NCBI GenBank assembly: GCA_023435565.1 | Contig: JAEYRN010000062.1 | Span: 124,001-188,000 of the forward strand | Direction: 5' to 3' | Length of the DNA: 64,000 nt | Source of the DNA: Bacillota bacterium | GTDB taxonomy: Bacteria; Bacillota; UBA4882; UBA8346 | Shown: piece after piece, positions 28,571-37,377 of the stretch | Numbering within the stretch: position 1 is the first letter of the stretch | Layout of the letters: each line of letters opens with the position of its first letter | Translations under genes and position numbers: made by a program | The notes under the pieces: generated by a model | The model's input: the letters and a program-made list of their open reading frames with translations, nothing else | The model's database searches: none | Told to the model about the DNA's origin: nothing

Positions 28571-28600
28571 AGCGAGCATATAGCTCGCTTTTTGTTTTTT
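28571..28600 (+). terminator. Terminator of leuA
   Basis: A 7-bp stem AGCGAGC/GCTCGCT (28571-28577 with 28583-28589), a 5-base loop and a T-rich tail. Confidence 0.9.
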
Positions 28601-28804
28601 TACACCTAGTTATGTCCTACTAAAGTTGAATAAAAAAGGAGCTAGAGAGGTCGGTAGAGACAAATTATTCTATTTCTAGAGTTAAGAAATACAATAAATA
28701 TACTTAAGTATAATTGTATACCGAAATGTATATGGAAATAACGTTGATTTATAGAGTTCCTGGCGTTATAACTATAACAATAACATTATAAAGGAGTGAT
28801 TCTA

Positions 28805-30121
28805 ATGAGGTCAAAAGCATTAAAAGTAATTTTTTTGGTAGGTTTCATGTTAGGGATTATATCCATGTCGGCGTTAGCGGCGGATGAAGCATTTCTTATA
28901 CAGGCAGCAGACACCATCTGGACCCTGGTTACCGCATTTTTGGTCTTCTTTATGCAAGCCGGATTTGCAATGGTAGAAGCAGGGTTTACCAGAGCAAAAA
29001 ACTCCGGGAACATCGTCATGAAAAATCTAATGGATTTTGCAGTAGGGTCAATTGCCTTTTGGGCTGTTGGTTTTACTTTCATGTTCGGCGTGGGGAGTTT
29101 TATCGGAAAAGGACCATTTTTCCTAAGCGGCTCATTTGAATATCTAGGATTGAATATTTCCCTACCGGTCTTTTTACTCTTTCAAACAGTTTTCGCAGCA
29201 ACTGCGGCAACTATTGTATCCGGGGCTATGGCCGAACGGACCAAATTTACAAGCTATCTGATTTATAGCGCAGTTATTTCTTTAATTATTTATCCGGTAG
29301 TAGGCCATTGGGCTTGGGGTGGCGGTTGGTTATCCAAACAAGGATTTATTGATTTCGCCGGTTCGACCGTAGTACATTCGGTCGGTGGCTGGGCGGCTTT
29401 GGCCGGGGCATTTCTCACAGGCCCTCGAATTGGTAAATATGGTAAAGATGGAAAAATCAATGCTATTCCCGGACATAATTTGGTTATTGCAGCTTTAGGC
29501 GTATTTATCTTATGGTTTGGCTGGTTCGGTTTTAATCCGGGGAGTACTTTGTCCCCGTTTGCACCTAATTTGGGGTTGATTGCCGTCACTACCAACTTGG
29601 CTGCTGCAGCCGGAGCATGTGTGGCAATGATAGTCAGTTGGATTAAATACGGTAAGCCTGATGTCTCAATGACATTAAACGGAGCGTTGGCAGGGTTGGT
29701 TGGGATCACCGCCGGATGTTCTACGGTATCCGCGGCGGGCTCGGTTGCAATTGGCTCTATCGCGGGTTTTGTAGTAATTTTTGCGGTTGAATTTTTTGAC
29801 CGGATTCGGATTGATGATCCGGTAGGAGCTATTTCGGTTCATGGAGTTTGTGGCGCATTAGGTACATTACTGGTTGGTCTCTTTGCTGTGGACGGTGGCC
29901 TGTTTTATGGCGGCGGGGTCAAACAATTGGGAGTACAGGCAATCGGCGTATTAGCCACATTTGGTTGGACTTTATTGACTGCCGGTGCATTATTCCTAGC
30001 TTTAAAATACACTGTTGGGTTACGAGTCAAGGAAGAAGAAGAGATTGAAGGTCTTGACATCCATGAACACACAGGTTACGCTTACCCCGATATGTTTTCA
30101 ACATCTACAGTTAAGATATAA
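28805..30121 (+). CDS. amtB: Ammonium transporter
   Basis: 438 residues. Signal-like N-terminus (residues 4-24, ending SALAADE) and eleven membrane segments of the Amt/Mep/Rh fold. Family signatures seen: FFMQAGFAMVEAGFTRAKNS, GHWAWGGGWL, VHSVGGWAALAGA, GFNPGST and a pore His region in VHGVCGALGTLLVG. Start ATG at 28805 with AAGGAG eight bases upstream. Followed 30 bp later by a PII gene, the widespread amtB-glnK pair in which PII plugs the channel when ammonium is plentiful. Confidence 0.96.
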   Translation: MRSKALKVIFLVGFMLGIISMSALAADEAFLIQAADTIWTLVTAFLVFFMQAGFAMVEAGFTRAKNSGNIVMKNLMDFAVGSIAFWAVGFTFMFGVGSFIGKGPFFLSGSFEYLGLNISLPVFLLFQTVFAATAATIVSGAMAERTKFTSYLIYSAVISLIIYPVVGHWAWGGGWLSKQGFIDFAGSTVVHSVGGWAALAGAFLTGPRIGKYGKDGKINAIPGHNLVIAALGVFILWFGWFGFNPGSTLSPFAPNLGLIAVTTNLAAAAGACVAMIVSWIKYGKPDVSMTLNGALAGLVGITAGCSTVSAAGSVAIGSIAGFVVIFAVEFFDRIRIDDPVGAISVHGVCGALGTLLVGLFAVDGGLFYGGGVKQLGVQAIGVLATFGWTLLTAGALFLALKYTVGLRVKEEEEIEGLDIHEHTGYAYPDMFSTSTVKI

Positions 30122-30151
30122 ACTATACTATTATTGAAGGGAGGCATTTAA

Positions 30152-30490
30152 ATGAAGAAGATTGAGGCTATTGTTAGAACTACAAAGCTTGATGCTGTTA
30201 AAAGTGCTTTAAACTTAATAGGGATAGCCGGTATGACAATTACTGAAGTTAAAGGGTGCGGGCATCAAAAAGGCCATGTTGAACTTTATCGCGGTTCTGA
30301 ATACGTAGTAAACTTGTTACCAAAAGTTAAAATTGAAGTCGTTATTAAAGACCAGGACTTATCTAAGGCTACAGAGGCGATAATTGAAGCGGCTCGAACC
30401 GGAGAAATCGGTGATGGTAGGATCTTCGTATATGATGTTGCTGAGACGATTAAAGTTCGAACCGGCGAACAAGGTGAATCCAGTCTCTAA
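30152..30490 (+). CDS. glnB: Nitrogen regulatory protein PII
   Basis: 112 residues. T-loop GHQKGHVELYRGSEYVVN with Tyr at position 51, the residue uridylylated in many PII proteins; B-loop region EAARTGEIGDGRIFV; C-terminus GEQGESSL. Senses 2-oxoglutarate and ATP/ADP and controls AmtB, which is encoded just upstream. Equally describable as glnK. It is distinct from the NifI-type PII domain encoded at 31719-32747. Confidence 0.95.
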   Translation: MKKIEAIVRTTKLDAVKSALNLIGIAGMTITEVKGCGHQKGHVELYRGSEYVVNLLPKVKIEVVIKDQDLSKATEAIIEAARTGEIGDGRIFVYDVAETIKVRTGEQGESSL

Positions 30491-30491
30491 A

Positions 30492-30522
30492 AAAAATCGG
30501 CTGAGAAATCAGCCGTTTTTTT
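30492..30522 (+). terminator. Terminator of amtB-glnB
   Basis: A 7-bp stem CGGCTGA/TCAGCCG (30498-30504 with 30509-30515), GAAA tetraloop, seven T. A symmetrical A run on the left makes it usable on both strands. Confidence 0.92.
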
Positions 30523-30633
30523 GTTTGGGAGGGCAAAGATAATGAATAAACCTATAGAACTATTATTGGTTTAGTTATTTATATAAGCAAATAATTAACA
30601 ATAAATTGGAAAATTAAAAATTAACTTATGATC

Positions 30634-30670
30634 CACCCCTTTTTTGGAGAAAATATACCGGAAAGGGGTG
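30634..30670 (+). promoter_or_regulatory. Inverted repeat covering the ribosome site of the Gfo/Idh/MocA gene
   Basis: CACCCCTTT (30634-30642) pairs perfectly with AAAGGGGTG (30662-30670), which holds the Shine-Dalgarno for the ATG at 30676. The loop is 19 bases. It could be a translational switch or a protein operator. Confidence 0.55.
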
Positions 30671-30675
30671 TTGAT

Positions 30676-31722
30676 ATGAAGTTAAAAGTCGGAGTAATTG
30701 GGACCGGATTGGCCTGGGAAAGATTGCATTACCCGGCATTTAAAGAATTAGCCGATAAATATGAAATAGCTGCTCTCTGTGATATCGATAGAGGTCGTGC
30801 TGAAAGTTGGGCCCGGCGTTTGGGATTAAATATTCAAAGGGATGTATTTACGGATTATTATTCGATGTTAGAAAGGCCGGACTTAGGGGTCATTGATATT
30901 TTGGTTCCGATTATTGAGAATCACCCTGTGGGTGAAGTCGTTGCCCAAACCGGTAAAGCGGTAATTTTAGAAAAACCTATGGGTGCTACTATCGAACAAG
31001 CTCTAGCAACTAAAAGGATTTATGAGAAATATGGAAGCAAAATATTAATTGCTGAAAACTATCGTTATAGTGAAGAGTTTAATCTGATTAAAAACTTAGT
31101 ACAAGAGAAACGAGTTGGGAATCCGGTTTTCTTTATTTACCATAGTACCAGTTGTTTTCCTTGTGCGATGACTGGGGATACGTTTTCGGCGACCGAATGG
31201 AGGCAGCATCCGGATTATCCCGGAGGCGATATTTTGGATGCCGCTATCCATAAACTGGCTGGAATACGAAATATTTTCGGTGAAATTGATCATCTGCAAG
31301 CTTACGGGGTGGGGCAAAAGGATGATTTTAGTCCCTATGCGGCAATTACTGTAAATATCAAATTTTTTAATGAAGTAATTGGAGAGTTTTCTTATTATCC
31401 TGCTGGTCAGGAAGTCCAAAAGCCGTTAGTGGGGTTAAGGATCTTTTGTGAAAACGGTATGATTTATCTGGAAGATACTAATTGTGGAATTATTAATATC
31501 TTCCATAATGATGGAAGGCAAGAACAGATCAATTTCCAGCCGGATCGTGGTTACTACAATGAGTTGCTTAACCTATATAATGCAATATTGTATAATGAGC
31601 CGATCCAAGTTACTCCCGAAGTTGAGCTTGGGGACATTAGGACGGTCTTTGCGATTCTACAATCTATTAAGGATGAAGAAATTGTAAAAGTCGACCGGAT
31701 ACGGGAACTTGTATTTGCTTAA
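30676..31722 (+). CDS. Gfo/Idh/MocA family NAD(P)-dependent oxidoreductase
   Basis: 348 residues. Rossmann start KLKVGVIGTGLAWERLHYP, the second strand AALCDIDRG, then LEKPMGATIEQA (the conserved EKP) and the catalytic-domain His region GGDILDAAIHKLAGIR. Probably oxidises or reduces a sugar or inositol derivative; substrate unknown. The ATG at 30676 is chosen because AAAGGGGTG lies five bases upstream. It converges on the NifI1-ModB gene, overlapping it by 4 bp at the stop codons. Confidence 0.9.
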   Translation: MKLKVGVIGTGLAWERLHYPAFKELADKYEIAALCDIDRGRAESWARRLGLNIQRDVFTDYYSMLERPDLGVIDILVPIIENHPVGEVVAQTGKAVILEKPMGATIEQALATKRIYEKYGSKILIAENYRYSEEFNLIKNLVQEKRVGNPVFFIYHSTSCFPCAMTGDTFSATEWRQHPDYPGGDILDAAIHKLAGIRNIFGEIDHLQAYGVGQKDDFSPYAAITVNIKFFNEVIGEFSYYPAGQEVQKPLVGLRIFCENGMIYLEDTNCGIINIFHNDGRQEQINFQPDRGYYNELLNLYNAILYNEPIQVTPEVELGDIRTVFAILQSIKDEEIVKVDRIRELVFA

Positions 31723-32747
31723 GGTGCGCTCCTCTTTTCAGGTAATAAATTTTGACCTTTTAAAGTTAAAGTTTCCCAGTCATTTAAGCGGCGATCAAGT
31801 TTCTGAACTATACGGGTAATCGCTAAACATAAGACGGCTAACAAGGCGGCGATAATATGGGCTTTAATAAGATCGCCGCCCATTATTGCCCCCCATATGG
31901 ATAAAGATAGTGTTTGCGTTTTCCCAGGAATATTTCCAGCCACCATGAAGGTAGCCCCGAATTCGCCCAATGCCCTAAGAAAAGCCAACATTATTCCTGC
32001 AATGACTCCTTTGACCGCTAACGGTAACCTAACTTGAAACAATATTTGGGTCTCAGAGGCGCCATCCAGACGCGCCGCTTCCAATACTTCCACAGGAATG
32101 ATCTCAAAAAAGGACTTGCAAGATTTATAAACAATCGGAATAGCGGCCAGGGAAGCGGCAATAACAGCTGCAGTAGGAGTAAAAATTAGTTCCAGTCTAA
32201 AGAGATTATTCAAGAAGTGTCCCACAAATCCGGTTCTTCCTAGGGTAATCAAAAGATAGAACCCCATAACCGTAGGGGGAAGAACCAGCGGTAGTGAAAT
32301 CAAACTTTCAATTAGAGTTGACCAAAAAGAATACTTTCCAAAAAGCATCCAAGCGAGGAACCCGCCCCAGAGTAGAGCGATTAGGGTAGCTAGACCAGCC
32401 ACTTTAAGGGATAGAATTGCAGGAATTATAATTTCTAAGATATAATTGGAATACACCTCTTCAACTGGTGTAACAAATATTTTTCCATCTCCAAAAGAAC
32501 CTTTTTCTCCTGTTCTGGCGCTTTCCATAATGGTTTTAACCACGAAATCCTTGTCTTTATCAGGAATAACCACGATCAATAATTCTTTCGGAAGCTCGTC
32601 ATAGTGAATTTCGCCGACTTTTAGTCCGCGTTGTTTTCCCCGGCCAAATACGGCAACTTTGGTTACGGCAGGAAATCCGGCTTCCATTAATGACGCTAAT
32701 ACATCGTCGGATTTTTCCGGTCTAACAATCGCTCTAATCATTAACAT
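31719..32747 (-). CDS. Fusion of nitrogenase PII protein NifI1 with molybdate ABC permease ModB
   Basis: 342 residues in one uninterrupted frame. Residues 1-100 are a NifI1-type PII domain: MLMIRAIVRPEKSDDVLASL, VFGRGKQRGLKVG, DELPKELLIVVIPD, ARTGEKGSFGDGKIFVTPVEE. From about 103 onward there is a complete ModB permease with about five membrane segments: LSLKVAGLATLIALLWG, SLPLVLPPTVMGFYLL, the EAA-loop region EAARLDGASETQILFQ and ALGEFGATFMVAGNIPG. NifI1 normally inhibits NifDK according to 2-oxoglutarate and ATP; ModB imports molybdate. The start is the ATG at 32747 with GGGAGG eight bases upstream. It lies 133 bp downstream of nifH, the usual place of nifI1. An in-frame deletion that removed nifI2, nifDKENB and modA would produce this join (inference); a functional chimera or an assembly error are alternatives. 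Confidence 0.88.
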   Translation of the reverse strand: MLMIRAIVRPEKSDDVLASLMEAGFPAVTKVAVFGRGKQRGLKVGEIHYDELPKELLIVVIPDKDKDFVVKTIMESARTGEKGSFGDGKIFVTPVEEVYSNYILEIIIPAILSLKVAGLATLIALLWGGFLAWMLFGKYSFWSTLIESLISLPLVLPPTVMGFYLLITLGRTGFVGHFLNNLFRLELIFTPTAAVIAASLAAIPIVYKSCKSFFEIIPVEVLEAARLDGASETQILFQVRLPLAVKGVIAGIMLAFLRALGEFGATFMVAGNIPGKTQTLSLSIWGAIMGGDLIKAHIIAALLAVLCLAITRIVQKLDRRLNDWETLTLKGQNLLPEKRSAP

Positions 32748-32823
32748 CAATAAATCCTCCCTTTTTTGACTACTTGATTCATAGTTAAAGGTTACCAAGT
32801 AAAAGCTATCGATGCTTGTCGAT

Positions 32824-32876
32824 CCACGCCAATTCATTTTTCATATTTCATGCGGGTCAATCGGAAATTGACGTGG
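32824..32876 (-). promoter_or_regulatory. Stem-loop between nifH and nifI1-modB
   Basis: CCACGCCAATT (32824-32834) pairs with AATTGACGTGG (32866-32876), 11 bp with one G-U pair on the transcribed strand. Such stem-loops downstream of nifH commonly stabilise the nifH message or lower downstream expression; no T run follows. Confidence 0.55.
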
Positions 32877-32880
32877 AAGA

Positions 32881-33705
32881 CTAATTTGCAATTGCAAATT
32901 CGATTAACAGTTGTTCCAACTCATCGATGGAAAGAGGCTTCGGGATTACAAACATCTCATTATCATCAATACGTTTGGCCAAATTACGATAATGATCGGC
33001 TTGTTCGTGGGACGGATCATAATCAATTACTGTCTTCCGGTTAATCTTCGCTTTATGGACCATATTGTCACGGGGTACAAAGTAAATCATTTGAGTACCT
33101 AAACGTTTGGCCAATTCTTCAATCATTTGTTGTTCATTATCTACTTTGCGGCTGTTACAAATCAAACCTCCCAATCGAACACCGCCGGCTTCGGCATATT
33201 TTCGAATTCCTTTACAAATGTTGTTGGCTGCATACATCGCCATCATCTCTCCGGAAACAACGATGTAGATTTCTTCAGCTTTTCCTTCCCGAATCGGCAT
33301 GGCGAAACCGCCACAAACAACGTCACCTAGAACATCATAGAATACATAATCTAATTTTCTATCTTCTTCAAAAGCACCCAATTGTTCTAAAAGATTAATC
33401 GATGTAATAATTCCACGCCCGGCACAACCGACATCAGGTTCAGGACCACCGGACTCAACACAAGAAGTGTTTTGAAAACCGGTCCGCATGACTTCATCCA
33501 ATTCTACATCTTCGCCTTCGTCACGCAGCGTGTCTAAGACGGATTTTTGCGCTAACCCCCCAAGTAATAAACGGGTTGAATCGGCTTTTGGGTCACAACC
33601 GACCACCATTACCCGTTTTCCCATTTCCGCCAAACCGGCGACTGTGTTTTGTGTGGTGGTTGATTTACCAATCCCACCCTTACCGTAGATTGCGATTTTT
33701 CTCAT
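32881..33705 (-). CDS. nifH: Nitrogenase iron protein (dinitrogenase reductase)
   Basis: 274 residues, full length. P-loop GKGGIGKSTT, switch region CDPKADSTRLLLGG, cluster ligands Cys94 (DVGCAGRGI) and Cys131 (DVVCGGFAMP), and Arg97, the ADP-ribosylation site. The C-terminus KPLSIDELEQLLIEF is typical of NifH. Start ATG 33705 with AGGTGGG nearby. All sequence marks favour true NifH over a chlorophyll (BchL) or CfbC protein. No nifD, nifK or nifB follows; the next gene is the NifI1-ModB chimera. It may be active with nif genes elsewhere or be a survivor of a decayed operon. Confidence 0.93.
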   Translation of the reverse strand: MRKIAIYGKGGIGKSTTTQNTVAGLAEMGKRVMVVGCDPKADSTRLLLGGLAQKSVLDTLRDEGEDVELDEVMRTGFQNTSCVESGGPEPDVGCAGRGIITSINLLEQLGAFEEDRKLDYVFYDVLGDVVCGGFAMPIREGKAEEIYIVVSGEMMAMYAANNICKGIRKYAEAGGVRLGGLICNSRKVDNEQQMIEELAKRLGTQMIYFVPRDNMVHKAKINRKTVIDYDPSHEQADHYRNLAKRIDDNEMFVIPKPLSIDELEQLLIEFAIAN

Positions 33706-34314
33706 TTTTAAGCCCACCTTTCTTTAGAATATTTGTGTTGGGTATATTTTACTTGATGCATACTTTATAGCAGGGAGAAACTAAAGTCAATGGAACCAAC
33801 GATACAAACACAGCAATACAGCTATAGATTAGGTTGCATAATTCGGCACAACTTGTAAAAGTGTCTATTCATAGGAATTTCAAAGAATATAATATACTTT
33901 TTAAATAGATCCTAAATGGAAAAATATTGCTTGCTTTTTATATCAATTTTTACCGAGTACATATTAGCGCATAACCTTGTGATTACAAAAATAAGCTGAT
34001 TTTAAACTCAGCTCGTCATTTTAAATATAAATTAATCAGAATTTAAGCTTTTAAGATCGCCAACCGGCAGGAAAACTGGTAAACAAAGAGAATAGTCTGG
34101 GAAAACGGGAAAAATTTATTATGCTAACCGGGTATTAAGGAATTGCATAATTCATGATTTAAGCTTTAGCTCACAATATATTGATAGTTACATCTGGGTT
34201 AGTCACTATATATTGTGGCCAAAGGGTTTATTAAGGTAATTATGCAATTCCCTCGGTATAATAAAAGGAATTATCAATATGGAAATCAATAAGAGTGAGT
34301 ATGGGGGTAAAATC
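33706..34314. other. Divergent intergenic region between nifH and pgi
   Basis: About 600 bp, AT-rich, with no supported gene on either strand. Promoters for nifH and pgi must lie here but none is clear enough to place. No NifA/sigma-54 type TGGCAC-N5-TTGCA promoter was seen. The right half contains the inverted-repeat element at 34139-34251. Confidence 0.4.
34139..34251. repeat. 113-bp element with 14-bp terminal inverted repeats
   Basis: Termini GGAATTGCATAATT (34139-34152) and AATTATGCAATTCC (34238-34251) are perfect inverted copies. A second nested pair, CACAATATAT (34172-34181) and ATATATTGTG (34208-34217), lies inside. No coding capacity. Could be a miniature inverted-repeat element or a large cruciform or operator upstream of pgi; no exact target duplication is visible. 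Confidence 0.6.
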
Positions 34315-35667
34315 GTGAAAAAAGATTTAAGTTTGAATTTATCGAAAACAGCTCCATATATTGAAGCTGATGAAATGAAATTCATGGAAAGCCAGGTACA
34401 CGCAGCTCATGACATGCTTCATAAAGGTGATGGACCCGGAAGTGATTTTTTGGGTTGGGTGGAGCTTCCTGTTAAATATGACACAACGGAATTCCAAGCT
34501 ATTCAAAAGGCTGCAGAGAAAATCCGGGAAACTTCGGAAGCGTTGGTGGTAATCGGAATCGGCGGTTCGTATCTTGGAGCAAGAGCTGCCATTGAAATGT
34601 TGAGCCATTCGTTTTCTAATCAGTTTCCAGTGCAAAAACGGAGTAATCCTCAAATTTATTATTTGGGTCAGACGATTAGCCCTACCTATACGGCTGAGTT
34701 GCTTGATGTGTTAGCGGAAAAAGATTTTGCGGTAAATGTTATCTCCAAATCGGGAACAACTACCGAACCGGCTATTGGATTTCGCTTAATTAAAGAGTTA
34801 TTGGTTAAAAAATACGGAGTTGCCGGGGCAAAACAAAGGATATATGCTACTACTGATCGTGCCAAAGGGGCCTTAAAAAAATTGGCTGATGCCGAAGGTT
34901 ACACTCAGTTTGTAATTCCGGACGATGTCGGTGGCAGATTTTCGGTATTAACTCCGGTGGGTTTGCTTCCGATAGCGGTGAGTGGAATTGATATTCAAGA
35001 AATTATGGATGGTGCTGCAGCCGGTTATAAAGCGTATCAGAAGCCTAATTTGGATAAAAATACGGCTTACCAATATGCAGCTGCCCGAAACATCCTTTAC
35101 CGTAAGGGAAAGCTAATTGAAATCATGGTTAATTATGAACCTAGCCTTCACTATTTCGCTGAATGGTGGAAACAATTGTTCGGTGAGAGTGAAGGGAAAA
35201 ACAAAAAAGGGATTTTCCCGGCGGCCTGTGATTTTTCTACCGATTTACATTCGATGGGGCAATATATCCAAGAAGGTCGACGTGAATTAATTGAGACTGT
35301 GCTTTGGGTAGAAAAAACCAGGCGCTCTTTAACCATTCCTAACGATCCCAATAATGTCGACGGACTGAATTTTCTCTCTGGCCAGACCATGGAGTATGTA
35401 AATGAAAAGGCATTCGAGGGAACATTATTGGCCCACCATGAAGGGGGAGTGCCCAACATGGTAATTCGAATTCCGGAATTAACGCCTTATTATTTTGGAA
35501 AGCTGGTTTATTTCTTTGAAAAAGCCTGTGGCCTAAGCGGTTATCTTAACGCGGTCAATCCGTTTGATCAACCTGGTGTTGAGGCTTATAAGAAAAATAT
35601 GTTCGCTCTTTTGGGTAAGCCAGGATATGAAGCTGAGAAAGAAAAATTACAAGCAAAATTGAAATAA
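34315..35667 (+). CDS. pgi: Glucose-6-phosphate isomerase
   Basis: 450 residues from the GTG at 34315 (GGGGGT six bases upstream), the usual length of Bacillota enzymes; an ATG at 34279 would add 12 residues. Interconverts glucose-6-phosphate and fructose-6-phosphate. Seen: GIGGSYLGARAAIEML, VISKSGTTTEPA for the phosphate loop, DVGGRFSVLTPVGLLP, and YFGKLVYFFEKACG near the end. The product feeds glycolysis, into which xylose also flows through the pentose pathway. Confidence 0.95.
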   Translation: MKKDLSLNLSKTAPYIEADEMKFMESQVHAAHDMLHKGDGPGSDFLGWVELPVKYDTTEFQAIQKAAEKIRETSEALVVIGIGGSYLGARAAIEMLSHSFSNQFPVQKRSNPQIYYLGQTISPTYTAELLDVLAEKDFAVNVISKSGTTTEPAIGFRLIKELLVKKYGVAGAKQRIYATTDRAKGALKKLADAEGYTQFVIPDDVGGRFSVLTPVGLLPIAVSGIDIQEIMDGAAAGYKAYQKPNLDKNTAYQYAAARNILYRKGKLIEIMVNYEPSLHYFAEWWKQLFGESEGKNKKGIFPAACDFSTDLHSMGQYIQEGRRELIETVLWVEKTRRSLTIPNDPNNVDGLNFLSGQTMEYVNEKAFEGTLLAHHEGGVPNMVIRIPELTPYYFGKLVYFFEKACGLSGYLNAVNPFDQPGVEAYKKNMFALLGKPGYEAEKEKLQAKLK

Positions 35668-35715
35668 ATTGTCTAGAAACCTAAGAGAAAGTTACTTGAT
35701 CCTGAGGTGAACCGA

Positions 35716-37017
35716 ATGTTGGACAGTAATTATTATGAGGTGCCGACAATCGAAGGTCCCTTACACTTTTCAGTAGTAGTGCCCGGTTCAAAAAGCATAA
35801 CCAACCGGGCTTTATTGATTGCTGGGTTATGTGACCGGACGATGAGACTTAACAACGTGCTCTTCAGCGAAGATAGCCGTAACTTTATGGATTGTTTGAA
35901 TAGGCTGGGATTCAATACTGAAATAGATGAGAAAGCGAAAGAAGTAAAGGTCGCCGGTAAAAACGGGGTTATTCCAAACCTACGGGCCAATATTAACGTG
36001 GGGAGTGCGGGAACGGCCGCTCGCTTTTTGACTGCGTTTTTAGCTGTATCTCAAGGTGAGTATCAAGTCGAAGCATCTCCTCAAATGGCGGTCCGGCCGA
36101 TGAGGCCATTAATCGCGGCATTAAAGTCATTAGGCGCTCAGTTTGACTTTCTTGGCCAGCCGGATTGTTTACCCTTTCGCATTAAAGGCGCCGGTTCACC
36201 GGATGGGTCGGTATTGCTTGAAGCCAATATCAGTAGTCAGTTTTTAAGCGCGATGTTAATCGTTGGTTGCTTGGGGAATACCGGATTGGAAATTGAAGTT
36301 CTAGGGGAATTGGCTGCCAAGCCTTATATTGAAATGACCATCCGGATGATGAATGATTTCGGTGTGAAAGTTGAGAATAATGATTTTCGGAAATTTAAGG
36401 TGCCGGCCCAACGATATGTTGGGCATGATTATCAGATAGAACCGGATGTCTCCAACGCCTGTTATTTTTGGGCGATGGCCGTTCTCACCGGAGGTTATGC
36501 ATTGGTAAAGGGAGTTTCTTTGGATTCGCTTCAGGGGGATATGCAATTTTTAAAGATCTTGAAGGAATTTGGCGGTCTAGTAGGTGAAATAGATGGCGGG
36601 ATTTATGTCGAAGGACCTCCCGAAGGAAAGTTCCAAGGGATTGAAGTTAATCTCGGTGCGACTCCGGACCAAACAATGACTCTGGCGGCTTTGGCTCCCT
36701 ATGCTTTATCACCCACAGTGATACGAAATATTGGCCTAATTAGATTCCATGAATCTAACCGAATCGCTGCGATTATAAATGAGTTAAAACGGGTGGGAGT
36801 CCAAGCGGAAGAGATTGAAGATGGGATCGTTATTCATCCTGGTAAACCTCATTCAGCCGAGATAGAGACTTACAATGATCATAGGATGGCGATGGCTTTT
36901 GCTTTAATGGGATTAAGAACACCAGGTATCAAAATTAAAAATCCGGGTTGTACCGGGAAAACGTTTGAGGATTATTTTGAAATTTTTGATAGGATTGTCC
37001 GGGGTGTAAGTAGTTGA
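35716..37017 (+). CDS. aroA: 3-phosphoshikimate 1-carboxyvinyltransferase (EPSP synthase)
   Basis: 433 residues. Joins PEP to shikimate-3-phosphate in aromatic amino acid synthesis. PGSKSITNRALLIAGL, NVGSAGTAARFLTAF, VRPMRPL, the catalytic Asp region EPDVSNACYFWA, and HESNRIAAI with ETYNDHRMAMAFAL near the end. The ATG at 35716 has GAGGTGA six bases upstream. Starts 48 bp after pgi and could be co-transcribed; other aro genes are not adjacent. Confidence 0.95.
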   Translation: MLDSNYYEVPTIEGPLHFSVVVPGSKSITNRALLIAGLCDRTMRLNNVLFSEDSRNFMDCLNRLGFNTEIDEKAKEVKVAGKNGVIPNLRANINVGSAGTAARFLTAFLAVSQGEYQVEASPQMAVRPMRPLIAALKSLGAQFDFLGQPDCLPFRIKGAGSPDGSVLLEANISSQFLSAMLIVGCLGNTGLEIEVLGELAAKPYIEMTIRMMNDFGVKVENNDFRKFKVPAQRYVGHDYQIEPDVSNACYFWAMAVLTGGYALVKGVSLDSLQGDMQFLKILKEFGGLVGEIDGGIYVEGPPEGKFQGIEVNLGATPDQTMTLAALAPYALSPTVIRNIGLIRFHESNRIAAIINELKRVGVQAEEIEDGIVIHPGKPHSAEIETYNDHRMAMAFALMGLRTPGIKIKNPGCTGKTFEDYFEIFDRIVRGVSS

Positions 37018-37117
37018 TTAATTTCCCCACTATCCGGGAACCTTCCCATAAAAATCTAGCGAAGAGCTATTGATTTAAACTTCAGTTTATAATATAATAA
37101 CTAATGCACTATATTGT

Positions 37118-37194
37118 GGCGGTGTAGCTCAGTTGGTACGAGCATGCGGTTCATACCCGCAGTGTCACTGGTTCGATCCCAGTCACCGCCACCA
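37118..37194 (+). tRNA. tRNA-Met (CAT), elongator type
   Basis: Acceptor GGCGGTG pairs with CACCGCC; D-arm AGCTCAGTTGGT; anticodon loop TTCATAC with CAT at 37152-37154; T-arm GGTTCGATCCC. CCA is encoded (37192-37194). The G1-C72 pair argues against the initiator. A lysidine-modified tRNA-Ile cannot be excluded by anticodon alone, but the sequence resembles elongator tRNA-Met. Confidence 0.95.
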
Positions 37195-37254
37195 TTATTT
37201 ATGCGGAGCATAAATAATGGAGTTTGAAGAGTGAAGTTTGAAAATTAAATATTT

Positions 37255-37330
<76 letters not shown>

Positions 37331-37341
37331 GTTTTGGATAT

Positions 37342-37377
37342 AAAGATCTTTGTGATATATTACAAAGGTCTTTTTTT
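37342..37377 (+). terminator. Terminator after tRNA-Lys
   Basis: A 12-bp stem with one G-U pair (37342-37353 with 37362-37373) followed by T. Its right arm resembles that of the next terminator. Confidence 0.88.

Noticed and set aside
28600..28790. A GlnR or NtrC-type site upstream of amtB
   Set aside because: No TGTNA-N7-TNACA palindrome or sigma-54 promoter was seen in this AT-rich leader.
33960..34140. A riboswitch upstream of pgi (c-di-GMP or similar)
   Set aside because: Several short stems are visible but no conserved riboswitch core could be matched.
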